64,000 nt of DNA from DASPJQ01 sp035299065 (GCA_035299065.1 DATGXI010000066.1:10354-74353); one strand, 5' to 3'. Shown: positions 37,858 through 48,182, counted from the stretch's first letter. Numbers and translations: made by a program. Notes: a model not told the origin generated them from the letters alone.

Positions 37858-37948
37858 TGAGATTTCAAATATAGAAATGTATTGAAATGGCTATTCAACA
37901 TTCTGATTTTCAATATATAATTCAAATATCTCGCTATTTGAAATCTCA
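37858..37948. repeat. 14-bp inverted repeat pair
   Basis: TGAGATTTCAAATA and TATTTGAAATCTCA are perfect inverted arms ~63 nt apart, lying between two plus-strand genes. Further TTCAAATAT half-copies occur inside. Possibly a small non-autonomous element or decayed intergenic repeat. Confidence 0.6.
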
Positions 37949-38007
37949 ATATTTGAAACGTACCGTTACTTTTCAATCATTCCTGAGTTACACCTGAAAA
38001 CCTGCCT

Positions 38008-38553
38008 ATGACTCAACGTTTACACTATTATCCGGGCTTTAAATCACAGTTTGCAATTCCCGGCATAGCCTTGCTTGGTTTAGCCATAGCCTTGTGTTAC
38101 ACCCAACATGTTTGGTGGTTGAGTTTTCCCTGCTTTGTGGTTGCAGCCGTGCTCATACTTGCACCCGATGGAACCGAGATTGATTACAACGCACGAAAGC
38201 TAAAACACTACACCGATTTTTTTGTCTTCAAAAAGCAATCCGAAACAAACCTTGAAGGATTTGAAATGGTGAGTATTGTTTTTGAACGCAAGGTGAGCAA
38301 GGGCCTCTCGGCTTTTATGAGCAGTGGCGCTTCCTCCATGTACGGCTCGCGCGAAAAAATCACCCAACAAATTTGTTTTGAAATGTATTTGTACGGGTTT
38401 ACGCGTGAAAAATTATTTTTAGGTGAGTTTGAAACGCATGCACAGGCACGAAAAGTAGCAGAACGAATGAAAGCCAGCATGGACCTGAAAGTGGAAGATA
38501 CCATTTTGAAAACAATTGCGCTGTATAGGAGGAAACCACACTTGAGGAAATAG
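38008..38553 (+). CDS. small membrane protein of unknown function
   Basis: 181 residues with two adjacent hydrophobic segments near the N-terminus (residues ~15-55: FAIPGIALLGLAIALCY, LSFPCFVVAAVLILAPDG) and a soluble C-terminal half. No recognised domain. Confidence 0.6.
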   Translation: MTQRLHYYPGFKSQFAIPGIALLGLAIALCYTQHVWWLSFPCFVVAAVLILAPDGTEIDYNARKLKHYTDFFVFKKQSETNLEGFEMVSIVFERKVSKGLSAFMSSGASSMYGSREKITQQICFEMYLYGFTREKLFLGEFETHAQARKVAERMKASMDLKVEDTILKTIALYRRKPHLRK

Positions 38554-38597
38554 GAAATCGATTCTCAATTATCTTATAACGTCAGGTTCATTTATGT

Positions 38598-39674
38598 TCA
38601 CTCTTTTTCTGATTTTCCGATAAACCGTTTGACATTTATTTCCTTTTCCACCTCAATTGCTTTTTCAATAAGGTTAATAAGTTGCTGTGCACACCAGGGC
38701 CCTAAACTAACACCTTTTGTTCCCATACCATTTAATACGTACATGTTTTTGTGTTCGTGGTGTTGGCCCACAACAGGCCTGCGGTCTTTCACAGCCGGGC
38801 GAATGCCTGCTTTATGCGATTTTACAGTCACTTCACCCAGGTAAAAATCGTGTATTTTAGCAAGCAATTCGTTTTTTCCGGCTTCGGTGGGAACTTCATC
38901 CAGGTTTGTCCAATCATATGTTCCACCAATTTTAAGCAACCCGTCATTTTGAGCAAGCATATACACACCGCCACTGTAAAGCGTTCCCTTTTCAAATGAA
39001 TTATTTTCAATTTCAATAATTTCACCTTTAACGGGATATAACTGAATGTGATTAAACCAGGGATTTTTTGAAACCAAATGTCCTTCGCAAAAAGCAATTT
39101 TTTCAAAAGAACAATCGCCATAGGAAAATACAGGGCCGGTTTGTAAGGTTGAATGATTAAAATCTTCATCCATGCAATTTTCACTACCAATAAAATTGCG
39201 AACAGCACGAATAAATTCAACGGTAAGAATATACCCTGTATTTTTAATTTGCGCGTACCCGAATGGCGAAGAGCAATGCTTTAATTCGGTTGTGTGCACA
39301 TTGTCATTTATAAAAATATCATAAACGGGCATCACCGACTTTCGAATCCATTCATTTTGTTCTTCAAAACTTGCAAAAATGCGGTATAAATTTGTTTGTA
39401 CATGAAAGGCAGCGTTTGTTTCGCGCTCAACTTCGTTGTAAAAATCAATGCAGCTTAAAATAGTTTCCTTTGCTTTCCAGGCAAGGGTGGTACGTTTAAA
39501 AACAATGGGGTTATATACACCTGCGGCAATTCTTGAGGATGATGAAAGTTGTGGTTTGTCAATGAGTAAAACCGACTTACCGGCTTTTTTCAATTGAAAT
39601 GCGAGTATGCTGCCTGTTAAACCAGCACCCACAACAGCTATATCATAGTTTTTTTTAGCCAAGGATTTACTCAT
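38598..39674 (-). CDS. FAD-dependent amino-acid-oxidase-fold oxidoreductase
   Basis: 358 residues. The FAD-binding dinucleotide fold is at the start (YDIAVVGAGLTGSILAFQLK), followed by SSRIAAGVYNPIVFKR, and the C-terminal FAD block VLNGMGTKGVSLGPWCAQQL, as in DAO-family enzymes such as the oxidase half of MnmC. Substrate unknown. The adjacent methyltransferase gene ends 30 nt upstream. Confidence 0.8.
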   Translation of the reverse strand: MSKSLAKKNYDIAVVGAGLTGSILAFQLKKAGKSVLLIDKPQLSSSSRIAAGVYNPIVFKRTTLAWKAKETILSCIDFYNEVERETNAAFHVQTNLYRIFASFEEQNEWIRKSVMPVYDIFINDNVHTTELKHCSSPFGYAQIKNTGYILTVEFIRAVRNFIGSENCMDEDFNHSTLQTGPVFSYGDCSFEKIAFCEGHLVSKNPWFNHIQLYPVKGEIIEIENNSFEKGTLYSGGVYMLAQNDGLLKIGGTYDWTNLDEVPTEAGKNELLAKIHDFYLGEVTVKSHKAGIRPAVKDRRPVVGQHHEHKNMYVLNGMGTKGVSLGPWCAQQLINLIEKAIEVEKEINVKRFIGKSEKE

Positions 39675-39704
39675 TTCATGTTGGTCAGCATGGCCAACAG
39701 CGTG

Positions 39705-40571
39705 CTACGTATGCAGGAATCTCCCGAAAACACCCAGGGGCAATTTCTGTCCGGTTTTCGAATGCAAAAACAATTCACCGGTTTCCAGCTTGCGGTTATT
39801 ACCCTTTAACATATTCTCAATTACCAGGGCCGAGAATCCGAGTGAGTAGGCATTTAAAATCAAAAAATGTTCTTCGGGATCCAACAAGTTAAGCACCATG
39901 TCCATCATCTCCATAATGTTTTCTTCCAGTTTCCACTTTTCACCGTTAGGTCCGTGACCGTATGAAGGTGGATCCAGGATAATTCCATGATATTTACTAC
40001 CCCGTTTTATTTCGCGCTGTACAAATTTTACGGCATCTTCAACCACCCAGCGTATGTTGTCAAGGTTTGAATGCTTCATGTTTTCATTGGCCCATGTTAC
40101 CACTTGTTTAATGGAGTCAACATGCACCACATCGGCTCCGGCAGCTTTTGCGGCCAGTGAGGCTGCACCGGTATAGGCAAACAGGTTTAAAAAACGCGGA
40201 TTTTTTGTTTTGAAAGCCGTTAGGTTGTCATAAATATAATTCCAGTTAACAGCTTGTTCAGGAAATACGCCCACATGTTTAAAATTTGTGAGCCCAAGTC
40301 GCAGGGTTATGGATTTATCGCCCATTGGATACTGGATTTTCCATTGGTCGGGCATGTCTTTTAATTTTTTCCATTCACCGGCAGCACTGCTTTTTTGAAT
40401 GAATTTTACATGCGCCTGTTTCATCCATTCCTTGGCTTCTAAGACCGGTTTCCATATAGCCTGTGGTTCGGGACGAATGGTAATGTACTTACCAAAACGC
40501 TCCAGTTTTTCAAAATTACCACTGTCCAGTAATTCATAATCGTTCCAATGGGCCGGGGTGAGTAAAAGCAT
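39705..40571 (-). CDS. RlmI-like SAM-dependent RNA methyltransferase
   Basis: About 288 residues from MLLLTPAHWNDYELLDSG; the ten extra upstream residues look non-native. It shows RFLNLFAYTGAASLAAKAAG (SAM-binding motif I), VHVDSIKQVVTWANEN and LDPPSYGHGPNGEKWKLEE (motif IV, Pro-Pro-Ser-Tyr), typical of class I methyltransferases acting on rRNA cytosine. It lacks the PUA domain of RlmI. Confidence 0.82.
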   Translation of the reverse strand: MLLLTPAHWNDYELLDSGNFEKLERFGKYITIRPEPQAIWKPVLEAKEWMKQAHVKFIQKSSAAGEWKKLKDMPDQWKIQYPMGDKSITLRLGLTNFKHVGVFPEQAVNWNYIYDNLTAFKTKNPRFLNLFAYTGAASLAAKAAGADVVHVDSIKQVVTWANENMKHSNLDNIRWVVEDAVKFVQREIKRGSKYHGIILDPPSYGHGPNGEKWKLEENIMEMMDMVLNLLDPEEHFLILNAYSLGFSALVIENMLKGNNRKLETGELFLHSKTGQKLPLGVFGRFLHT

Positions 40572-40799
40572 GCCCAAAAGTACAATATATACCCTTTGCA
40601 AGGGGGGTCATACTCTGAAAAACCTGTTTTTTAATACAGAAATATGTGTTTTACGGTAGGGCCTGCCCCGTTAGAAACCCTTTAGGGGCGCGGACTGCAA
40701 AAGGATTTAGTCAAAAAGCTTGTACATATGTGCCTAAACCGTACCCTTTTGTGTACTATCATATGAAATTTATATATATTTGTTCAAAATAACCCCCCT

Positions 40800-41366
40800 A
40801 TGATAAAGTTTAATTCCAACGAACAATGGAAGGAAATCAAGTTTAAGAAAGGCGCCTTGCGTTTAAGGTATGCTGTTTCCAACCATGGACGTTTAGCCAG
40901 TTTTAAGGACAAGATCAAAGACGGTACGCTTTTAAAAGGAAGTGCAATTGATGGTTATCCGATTTTGAATTTGCGTCCTGACGGCAAAAGCAAATCGTAT
41001 TTTGTTCACCGTTTGGTAGCTGAAAATTTTGCAAAAAAATCAAAACCAAAAGCTACTTATGTTATTCATTTGGATTATAAAAAAAGCAATAATGCTACCA
41101 AAAACCTGCGTTGGGTAACCAAGGCAGAAATGGAAGAACACCAAAAGAAAAATCCGGCTGTAATCAAAGCGCGTAAAGAGCGCATGAAAAATAAGCCAAC
41201 CGAAGGGTTAAAATTGAACCTTGCCAAGGTGAAAAAAATAAAAACCATGATTAGCGCTAAAAACCGCGGCATGAAAATGGCCGAAATTGCCGATAAATTT
41301 GGCATTAGCGAAATGCAGTTGTACCGCATTAAGCGTGGCGAGAATTGGAGCCATGTGAAAGCTTAA
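40800..41366 (+). CDS. NUMOD4/HNH-like protein with C-terminal HTH
   Basis: 188 residues: an NUMOD4-like start (WKEIKFKKGALRLRYAVSNH), an HNH-like block (YFVHRLVAENF, then VIHLDYKKSNNATKNLRWVT) and a helix-turn-helix at the end (MAEIADKFGISEMQLYRIKR). The residue before the core His is Ile rather than the usual Asn, which hints at lost or altered nuclease activity and possible use as a DNA-binding regulator. It is a stand-alone gene, not within an intron. Confidence 0.75.
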   Translation: MIKFNSNEQWKEIKFKKGALRLRYAVSNHGRLASFKDKIKDGTLLKGSAIDGYPILNLRPDGKSKSYFVHRLVAENFAKKSKPKATYVIHLDYKKSNNATKNLRWVTKAEMEEHQKKNPAVIKARKERMKNKPTEGLKLNLAKVKKIKTMISAKNRGMKMAEIADKFGISEMQLYRIKRGENWSHVKA

Positions 41367-41422
41367 TTAAGGATTTAAATCAAAAATTATGAATACAAGC
41401 CCGGTGTAAAAGCCGGGTTTTT

Positions 41423-42409
41423 TTATGTCAATTGATCCGACAAAATGCGCATTTCAATAACAGGTGTCATTTTTTCATACAGGATGCGGTAAACAGCATC
41501 AATAATGGGAGCCTGCACGTCCATGTTTTTTTTCAACTCGTAAATGCTTTTTACCGCATAATAACCTTCAGCAACCATTTGCATTTCCAGCTGAGCGGCA
41601 TTTACAGAATAACCCTGGCCTATCATATAACCAAACGTACGGTTACGCGAAAATTTTGAATACGCGGTTACAAGCAAATCGCCCAGGTAGGCCGACTCTT
41701 TTACATCACGGTGGGTGACATGAAAGGCATCAATAAATGAACGCATTTCGCGCAGGCAATTGGATATAAATACAGCCTGGAAATTATCGCCATAACCCAA
41801 ACCGCCAAAAATTCCTGAGCCAAGCGCGTAAATATTTTTAAGTACGGCTGCAAGTTCGGCACCATACACATCATTGCTTACATTGGTTTTGATGTAACGG
41901 CATTTTAACAGGGTAGCAACGTCTTCGGCAATTGAAACGGTGTTGCAGGCTACAGTCAGGTATGAAAGTCGTTCCAGGGCCACCTCTTCGGCATGGCAGG
42001 GACCACAAATAATGCCTGTATTTTTTTCAAGCGCACCTAATTTTTGCTGGAAGAAGTAAACAGGTATAATGTTTAAACCGGGTATCATTCCCTTGGTGGC
42101 GGTGAAAACAAATTTATCTTTAAGTGCATTTTCGCTGCAAACCGAAAAAGCTTCCTGTATAAAAGCAGCAGGTGTTGCAATAATGATCAAATCACTTTTT
42201 GAAAGCACTTCGTTCAGGTCGGAGCTTATATTGAGCAACTCCTTTTTGAAAAAAACCGATGTAAGGTATTTGGGATTATGCCCGTAGTCAATTAAATGTT
42301 TAACCGTTTCAGGTTTATGCGCCCACCAGTTAACGGTATGACCATTGTCAGTAAGAATTTTGGTGATAGCTGTTCCCCAGCTTCCTGCTCCTATAACGGC
42401 TGTCTGCAT
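41423..42409 (-). CDS. gpsA: glycerol-3-phosphate dehydrogenase [NAD(P)+]
   Basis: 328 residues. NAD-binding AVIGAGSWGTAITKILTDNG, FTATKGMIPG, and the catalytic-lysine region YGAELAAVLKNIYALGSGI followed by GLGYGDNFQAVFI. Makes sn-glycerol 3-phosphate for phospholipids. A short GC-rich inverted repeat (AGCCCGG/CCGGGTTTTTTT) between 41397 and 41425 terminates the convergent HNH-like gene. Confidence 0.93.
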   Translation of the reverse strand: MQTAVIGAGSWGTAITKILTDNGHTVNWWAHKPETVKHLIDYGHNPKYLTSVFFKKELLNISSDLNEVLSKSDLIIIATPAAFIQEAFSVCSENALKDKFVFTATKGMIPGLNIIPVYFFQQKLGALEKNTGIICGPCHAEEVALERLSYLTVACNTVSIAEDVATLLKCRYIKTNVSNDVYGAELAAVLKNIYALGSGIFGGLGYGDNFQAVFISNCLREMRSFIDAFHVTHRDVKESAYLGDLLVTAYSKFSRNRTFGYMIGQGYSVNAAQLEMQMVAEGYYAVKSIYELKKNMDVQAPIIDAVYRILYEKMTPVIEMRILSDQLT

Positions 42410-42447
42410 GATGTGAAAGTAGTAAAAAAAATGAAATTGAAACCGGG

Positions 42448-43473
42448 TTAATCAAGGGTTGTCCTTATCACTTTATGCACTGAGCGATAACCATGGTCGG
42501 TAATAACTACAAAATAAAGTTTAGGTGAACGGTGGGGCTGGCTTGACCAGCTATGCGGATTTGGTTCATGAAGTAAATTCCAAACATCAAAGCGAATATA
42601 AAATCCATTACTCGTTAATTCCTTTGTAAAACCAACAGGATTAAAATGTATGTCATAAACCTGTATATCTTTATCCCAGAATCCCTCAACAAAAAATCGG
42701 TCCATGAAAGGATTCGGATAAATATTCTGGCGACTAAAAGCAGCATTCTCTGTTATTCCATTGCTCACATCGCTGTATTTTACTTTTTTAAATCCAAGTG
42801 GATTACCAAAAACACTTAAAAAAGAAATTTCAAAAACCGGTTGTGATATCAATGAATCGTAAAAATAATAATACAGGTAATGTTCCTTTTCATCGTTCGT
42901 TCCCGGTTCGCGTATATAAACTTCTTTTTTTAAAACGTGCACGTTTGTATACGTTGTAAGTGGGGTTGTGAGTGTACCGTCAGCAATTACTTCAAACGTT
43001 GTTGCCTGGTTTCTGAACTCACCGGTGCCATATTGAAAATGGGCCGAATCATGGTATACCTGCCCGTAATTCATGTTGGTAAAAAGTTCAATGGCAGGTT
43101 TATCGTAAAAGGCATTGAAGGTACTTGCCGAAGAAGAATCGCTCAAACAATTGCCCAAAAAACGCAGTGTATCGGTTTCTTTTTTATAAAACCAGTCGGT
43201 ATTGTTGAATTGCGCCTGTACTGCCGAAGTGGGAAACATACCTGTACACCAAAGTGAGTCGGTATATGTGGTAACTGTACTTGATGTGGAGGTGAGGCTT
43301 CCGTAACTCCACGTTTGCCCGTGACCGGCAACAGGTGAGGCAACACCGGTTGTGTCGCAGTTAAATTTTGTAACCACATAACCTACGATGGGAAAATTAA
43401 GCGCAGTAAAATACGTTTGGGAAATTCCTTTCACGGGAATGGCCAGGACAAAGAGTGCAATCCATTTTTTCAT
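42448..43473 (-). CDS. secreted protein with T9SS-like C-terminal region
   Basis: 341 residues with a signal peptide (to ~GISQ, residue 19). Near residue 250 is NIYPNPFMDRFFVEG, the start of a T9SS type A sorting domain, followed by ~75 residues that end in a VHKVIRTTL strand. The rest is a beta-rich domain without known family. Likely exported across the outer membrane and anchored to the surface. Confidence 0.7.
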   Translation of the reverse strand: MKKWIALFVLAIPVKGISQTYFTALNFPIVGYVVTKFNCDTTGVASPVAGHGQTWSYGSLTSTSSTVTTYTDSLWCTGMFPTSAVQAQFNNTDWFYKKETDTLRFLGNCLSDSSSASTFNAFYDKPAIELFTNMNYGQVYHDSAHFQYGTGEFRNQATTFEVIADGTLTTPLTTYTNVHVLKKEVYIREPGTNDEKEHYLYYYFYDSLISQPVFEISFLSVFGNPLGFKKVKYSDVSNGITENAAFSRQNIYPNPFMDRFFVEGFWDKDIQVYDIHFNPVGFTKELTSNGFYIRFDVWNLLHEPNPHSWSSQPHRSPKLYFVVITDHGYRSVHKVIRTTLD

Positions 43474-43493
43474 TACACGAATATAGAAAAAAA

Positions 43494-44513
43494 TCAGGCA
43501 AGAATAAGCGCAGCCAGTTTATCAAGCGTTTTTTCATCGTATTGGTCAATGGGTACATGTTGTATAAGACTTTGATCGCGCTGGCTTAAGCCATAATCGT
43601 AGGTTTTATCGTAATAGTGCAAAATAATGCGGCAGGCGTCAAGCATACGATTTTCGCTGATTGCAGCACAAGCGGTTTTTGTTTCCAGCGGTCCAAGCCT
43701 GCGTTCAATGCGTTTGGTGGCTTCTATTAAATCATCCGGATCAAATTTTCCGTATTCGCTGGCCAGGTATTGAGCGCGTTTTTCAAAGTCAACGTCAAGG
43801 TACACAACGTGCGAAGAACGCAACTGGTCCCATATTCCAGCAGGAATTATTTTTTTGCCCACTTTGCGGCTTTCATCTTCAAACAGTATTTTTTTGGAAG
43901 CATCACAATTCAACAAAGCAAAGCCAAGCAGGTTCTCAAACATTTCCTGTGAGGGTTGGGCAGCTTCGCCCAGGTGGCCATAGGACGAACCTTTGTGATT
44001 GGCCATTGCTTCCAGGTCTATGCACTGCACATTTTTTTCTTTGAGCCATACAATTACTTTTGATTTTGAGCTGCCCGTTTTTCCACCAATCACATGCATC
44101 CTGTATTTTGCTTCAAAGCTCTCAAGGATTCTTCGCCTGAAAAATTTATAACCGCCTTTAAGTGTGTACACATTCAGGCCATATGTATTGAGCAACCATG
44201 CAACACTTCCGCTGCGCATACCACCGCGCCAGCAATGCACCAGCACCGTGTTTTCTTTTGCCAGTTTTTCACCCTCGGCTGCAATGGTTGATAGTTTTGG
44301 GCCAACCAGTTCAAGGCCTTTTAAAATAGCAGGTTGGCGTCCTTCCTGCTTGTACAGGGTGCCCACAACAACGCGTTCGTCATTGGTAAAAAGGGGAATG
44401 TTTACCGCTCCCGGAATATGGCCTTTTTCAAATTCAGCGGGTGTGCGCACGTCAATGATGGTAAACTGTTTACCAAGTGCAAGAAATTCATCAACGTTAA
44501 CGGGTTTTACCAT
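43494..44513 (-). CDS. mnmH: tRNA 2-selenouridine synthase
   Basis: 339 residues: an N-terminal rhodanese domain with active-site Cys in HCWRGGMRSGSVAWLL, followed by a P-loop domain (IGGKTGSSKSKVIVWL). This pairing defines MnmH/SelU, which exchanges sulfur for selenium in the wobble 2-thiouridine of tRNAs for Lys, Glu and Gln via a geranylated intermediate. Gln(UUG) in the array could be a substrate. No selD is visible nearby. Confidence 0.92.
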   Translation of the reverse strand: MVKPVNVDEFLALGKQFTIIDVRTPAEFEKGHIPGAVNIPLFTNDERVVVGTLYKQEGRQPAILKGLELVGPKLSTIAAEGEKLAKENTVLVHCWRGGMRSGSVAWLLNTYGLNVYTLKGGYKFFRRRILESFEAKYRMHVIGGKTGSSKSKVIVWLKEKNVQCIDLEAMANHKGSSYGHLGEAAQPSQEMFENLLGFALLNCDASKKILFEDESRKVGKKIIPAGIWDQLRSSHVVYLDVDFEKRAQYLASEYGKFDPDDLIEATKRIERRLGPLETKTACAAISENRMLDACRIILHYYDKTYDYGLSQRDQSLIQHVPIDQYDEKTLDKLAALILA

Positions 44514-44583
44514 GCTGAACGAAAATACGGTTTTTTAATTCATTAATGATAAAAAATACTATTTTGCAAAAGGTTTATTCGAG

Positions 44584-45210
44584 GTGAATATAAAAAACAT
44601 CATATTTGATTTTGGCGGGGTTTTCATTAACCTGGATTTTAATGCCATTGTGAGGTCATTTAAAGCAGCCGGTTTCGAGCATTTTGAGGAGCATTATGCC
44701 AAAGCAAAACAGGACTCACTGTTTGACGATTTTGAAGTGGGAAAAATTACGCCCGAACAATTTCGTGACCGCATACGCCAGTTCAGCAAAACACCCATGA
44801 GCGATGAAACCATTGACAAGGCTTGGAACAGTTTGCTGCTGGATTTTCCCAATGACAGGAAAGAATGGCTGTTTGCGTTAAAAAACAAATACCGCTTATT
44901 CCTGTTAAGCAACACCAACGAGATTCACATACGCTGTTTCGAAAAAATACTGGAGCGTGATCATGGCAAAAATTTTCTGCCCGATGTTTTTGAAAAAATT
45001 TATTATTCAAACCGCCTGGGCATGCGAAAGCCCCATGCTGAGATTTTTGACCATGTGTTAAAAGATAACGGACTGAGCCTACACGACACCATTTTTATTG
45101 ACGATACCGAAAGGCATGTGAAAGGGGCAAAGGAATTTGGCATGCAGGCCTATTTGCTGGATCTTTCAAAACAGGATATACGTGAGCTTGGGAACGATAT
45201 TGGGTTGTAG
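44584..45210 (+). CDS. HAD-superfamily hydrolase, GTG start
   Basis: 208 residues. HAD motif I is IIFDFGGVFINLDFN, motif II LLSNTNEIHIRCF, motif III the Lys in RLGMRKPHAEIF and motif IV FIDDTERHVKGAKEFG. The start is GTG at 44584, as no ATG is available. A sugar- or nucleotide-phosphatase of the YihX type is likely. Confidence 0.87.
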   Translation: MNIKNIIFDFGGVFINLDFNAIVRSFKAAGFEHFEEHYAKAKQDSLFDDFEVGKITPEQFRDRIRQFSKTPMSDETIDKAWNSLLLDFPNDRKEWLFALKNKYRLFLLSNTNEIHIRCFEKILERDHGKNFLPDVFEKIYYSNRLGMRKPHAEIFDHVLKDNGLSLHDTIFIDDTERHVKGAKEFGMQAYLLDLSKQDIRELGNDIGL

Positions 45211-45348
45211 GTTAAAGGTTATGAGTTACGCGTTAACAGGCAAGATGTTAACCTAAGGCCGAAACAAGATGCTCACTAACACAACAGTGTTCAAACAATC
45301 CATTTTTCCATCCAAATCATTGGTCAATCAGGGCTTACTTTGGTATAC

Positions 45349-48012
45349 GTGTTCAGGCGCATTCTCAATATCACCGTTTTACTTGCTTTTTTAGGAGCTG
45401 CTTCATGGGCTGGATACAAATTTTTCTTTGAAAACCGCGGCCCCAATCACGAGCCCATTAAAGCCACACCCGCCAATGCGGTTGCGTTTTTGACGGGGAA
45501 CAACCTGGTTGAATTTTACCGTGAAACGGATAACACCTCGTTGTTGTGGCAGGACATAAAAGCGAGTGGTTACATAGCCCAGTTTGACAACCAGCTTGAC
45601 ATTTGGAACATCATTGATAAAAAAGGCGCCTTTAAAAACATGAAGGAAGCCCCGTTCATACTCTCGTTTCATCCTGCAGGCATTGGTAAAATGGAATACC
45701 TGCTCAGCGTAAGCCTGCCGGGTAAAACCCCCGAAATGATTGCTGACATGCTCAGGCAGGGAAACATGACCATGCGTGCATATAAAAACGGCATCCAAAT
45801 CATCAAATCGCCAAATGCACTGGAGTGGTTTTATTACAATTTTGACAACCTGGTTGTTTTTTCACCTTCAGCTGATTTAATTCTTGCCTCAAAACGTGAA
45901 TGTGAAGATGACTCACCGAAGCGAAAATTTGCAGGCTTTTACAAACTGCGCCCAACCATTGGCGACCATGTAAAATCAAGTTTTTTCATTCGCAACAACG
46001 AATACATCGGTTTGCTGGCGCCCCATTTTAATGCGGAACTTGAAACCATATTTACACAGTACAACACGGGCGAAGCCGGTTTGTATGATTTGGCCATGGA
46101 GCCCAATGCAATAGTCATGCGTGGATTCAACTGGGCACCCGATTCACTCAACACGAAACTAAATTTGCTGGAGGGGCAAAAACCGGTGAAACCTGAATTG
46201 GTAAAAATGCTTCCGGCCAACACGCAGTGGTTTTATTATTTAGGTCTCAGTGATTTCGAATTGTTTACCGATAAATTGCACAACGACCTGGAAATGTTAA
46301 GGCACATTGAAGATTTTAACGGTGCGTACGATGTAAACCTTCGCCAGCATTTATTGTCATGGGCCGAAGGACAAATGGTGTATTTCAACTCAATGGCTTA
46401 CCCTAAAGAACGCCTGTTGATTGTTGAGGCCGATGAATCCAAACATCCCCTGCGTGAAATTGAATTTTTAGCAAACCGCCTGGATTCGTCCAATGCCGAT
46501 GCGTTTGACTACAAAGGCAAAGTGGTAAGGCGGTTAAGGGAATCGAATTTGTTTGGTTTATTGCTGGGTGATATTTTTAAAAACCTGAACAATCCTTATT
46601 ACATGCAATACGATAAGTACATTGTATTTGCAACTTCGCCTGACGCTTTGATTGATTATTTTACGCAGATATCGGGTGAACAATTCCTTGCGCGCGATGT
46701 ACAGTTTTATGACAACCTGGAAAACCATTTCAGCACGGGTACAAATATTTTATTTCATACCGATTTCAAGGAAGGGAACGAAGCCTGGCGTATGCTTGAC
46801 AGCGTGAAGGGAAATTTGCTCAGGGACATTCCGTTTATTAAAAACACATCGTCATTTACGTATTCGCTGGCCTGCAAGAGCAAGGAATTGTTTTATTCGC
46901 AGGCTGTGTTGAAATACAAAGGAAGTGCCAGCAGTACAACCAACACCATTTGGGATGTAAGCTTTGATACGCTTTTACAAAATACGCCACACATTATTGA
47001 CAACCACATTACGGGCACAAAAAATATTGTAATACAAGACAGGGCAAATGTGCTGCACTCACTTTCGGCAACAGGTAAAACTGAATTCACAGTGCCTCTT
47101 GGCGAAAAAATAGTAGGTGAAATTGTAAATGTGGATATTCACAACAACGGTAAAAAGCAATTGTTATTTGTGACCCCTAAAAAACTGCACATCATTGACC
47201 TGAAAGGAAAATACTTGCCGGGGTTCCCGGTAAACATTGGAAAAGAGGCAACCTCTACACCGGCTGCATACGATTATGAAAGCGATGGTAATTACCGTAT
47301 TTTAATTCCCTGCGGATCCAAAATTGCGAATTACAACAAAGAAGGAAAACCCGTGAGTGGATTTTTATTCAGCGGTTTACCAGCCAACATTACCCAGGCA
47401 CCCGAATTCCAGCGCATTGACAACAAAGATTATTTATTCATTTGTGATGAAGCAGGAAATGTAAAGCTAACCGACCGTAAGGGCGTTGACCGTTATACCG
47501 TAACCTTTAAATTAAAGAATCGTGCTGCCAACAAAGTGCATTTTGAAAAGGGTGCAACTGTTGAAACAAGTAAAATTGTGTATTGCACCAACAACGGCCA
47601 TATTTACAAGCAATTTTTGAATGGTATGCTTGATTCATTACCCGGAAAAACACACATTAAGAATGGGTATGCGTTTTTGGATACAGACGATGATGGGACA
47701 AATGAATTGGTGGTGGTTGATTCGTCAAAAATACGTTTCCTGGATTTTAAGGGAACAGTTATTCGGGAAGTAAGTCCGTTGTGCAGCGATTTCCAGTTAC
47801 AGGCATACAAGGCTGGTCACGGGCTTTCGGTAATTGGAGGAACATGTAAGTCAGACGAGGTGATTACTGCTTTTGACAACATGGGTAATGATGTGGCCCG
47901 TATAAAACTCACAGCCGACTCGCCATTTCGTGTGGCTGATATAAACAATGACAATAAGTTCGAAATTATTTATTGTTATAAGAACCGTATATTTGTGTAT
48001 ACCTTGAGGTAA
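45349..48012 (+). CDS. large membrane-anchored protein with propeller-like C-terminus
   Basis: About 887 residues. An N-terminal transmembrane segment (ILNITVLLAFLGAASWAGYK) is followed by ~540 residues that recall DUF3352-type proteins. The C-terminal third has repeats such as GTNELVVVDSSKIRFLDF and NNDNKFEIIYCYKNRI resembling FG-GAP/propeller blades. The start is GTG at 45349 or TTG at 45340; there is no ATG. Function unknown. Confidence 0.65.
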   Translation: MFRRILNITVLLAFLGAASWAGYKFFFENRGPNHEPIKATPANAVAFLTGNNLVEFYRETDNTSLLWQDIKASGYIAQFDNQLDIWNIIDKKGAFKNMKEAPFILSFHPAGIGKMEYLLSVSLPGKTPEMIADMLRQGNMTMRAYKNGIQIIKSPNALEWFYYNFDNLVVFSPSADLILASKRECEDDSPKRKFAGFYKLRPTIGDHVKSSFFIRNNEYIGLLAPHFNAELETIFTQYNTGEAGLYDLAMEPNAIVMRGFNWAPDSLNTKLNLLEGQKPVKPELVKMLPANTQWFYYLGLSDFELFTDKLHNDLEMLRHIEDFNGAYDVNLRQHLLSWAEGQMVYFNSMAYPKERLLIVEADESKHPLREIEFLANRLDSSNADAFDYKGKVVRRLRESNLFGLLLGDIFKNLNNPYYMQYDKYIVFATSPDALIDYFTQISGEQFLARDVQFYDNLENHFSTGTNILFHTDFKEGNEAWRMLDSVKGNLLRDIPFIKNTSSFTYSLACKSKELFYSQAVLKYKGSASSTTNTIWDVSFDTLLQNTPHIIDNHITGTKNIVIQDRANVLHSLSATGKTEFTVPLGEKIVGEIVNVDIHNNGKKQLLFVTPKKLHIIDLKGKYLPGFPVNIGKEATSTPAAYDYESDGNYRILIPCGSKIANYNKEGKPVSGFLFSGLPANITQAPEFQRIDNKDYLFICDEAGNVKLTDRKGVDRYTVTFKLKNRAANKVHFEKGATVETSKIVYCTNNGHIYKQFLNGMLDSLPGKTHIKNGYAFLDTDDDGTNELVVVDSSKIRFLDFKGTVIREVSPLCSDFQLQAYKAGHGLSVIGGTCKSDEVITAFDNMGNDVARIKLTADSPFRVADINNDNKFEIIYCYKNRIFVYTLR

Positions 48013-48182
48013 TAGCGCGCAGATTTCGGAGATCCCGCAGATTTGCAAATTATAAAGTTTAATCCTTAAGTGGGTTTTGCAGAATTTATGTAAGTAATAA
48101 TAGCGCGCAGATTTCGCAGATCCCGCAGATTTTCGGCATAAGGCATTTTCATTAATCTACGAAGCTTTAAACGAATTTCTTC
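48013..48182. repeat. CGCGCAGATTTCG repeats, left of the GxxExxY gene
   Basis: Two direct copies of a unit beginning AATAGCGCGCAGATTTCG and including GATCCCGCAGATTT, about 86 nt apart. Matching inverted material (CTGCGAGAT, GCGCGG) lies on the other side of the next gene at 48580-48840. Confidence 0.75.
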
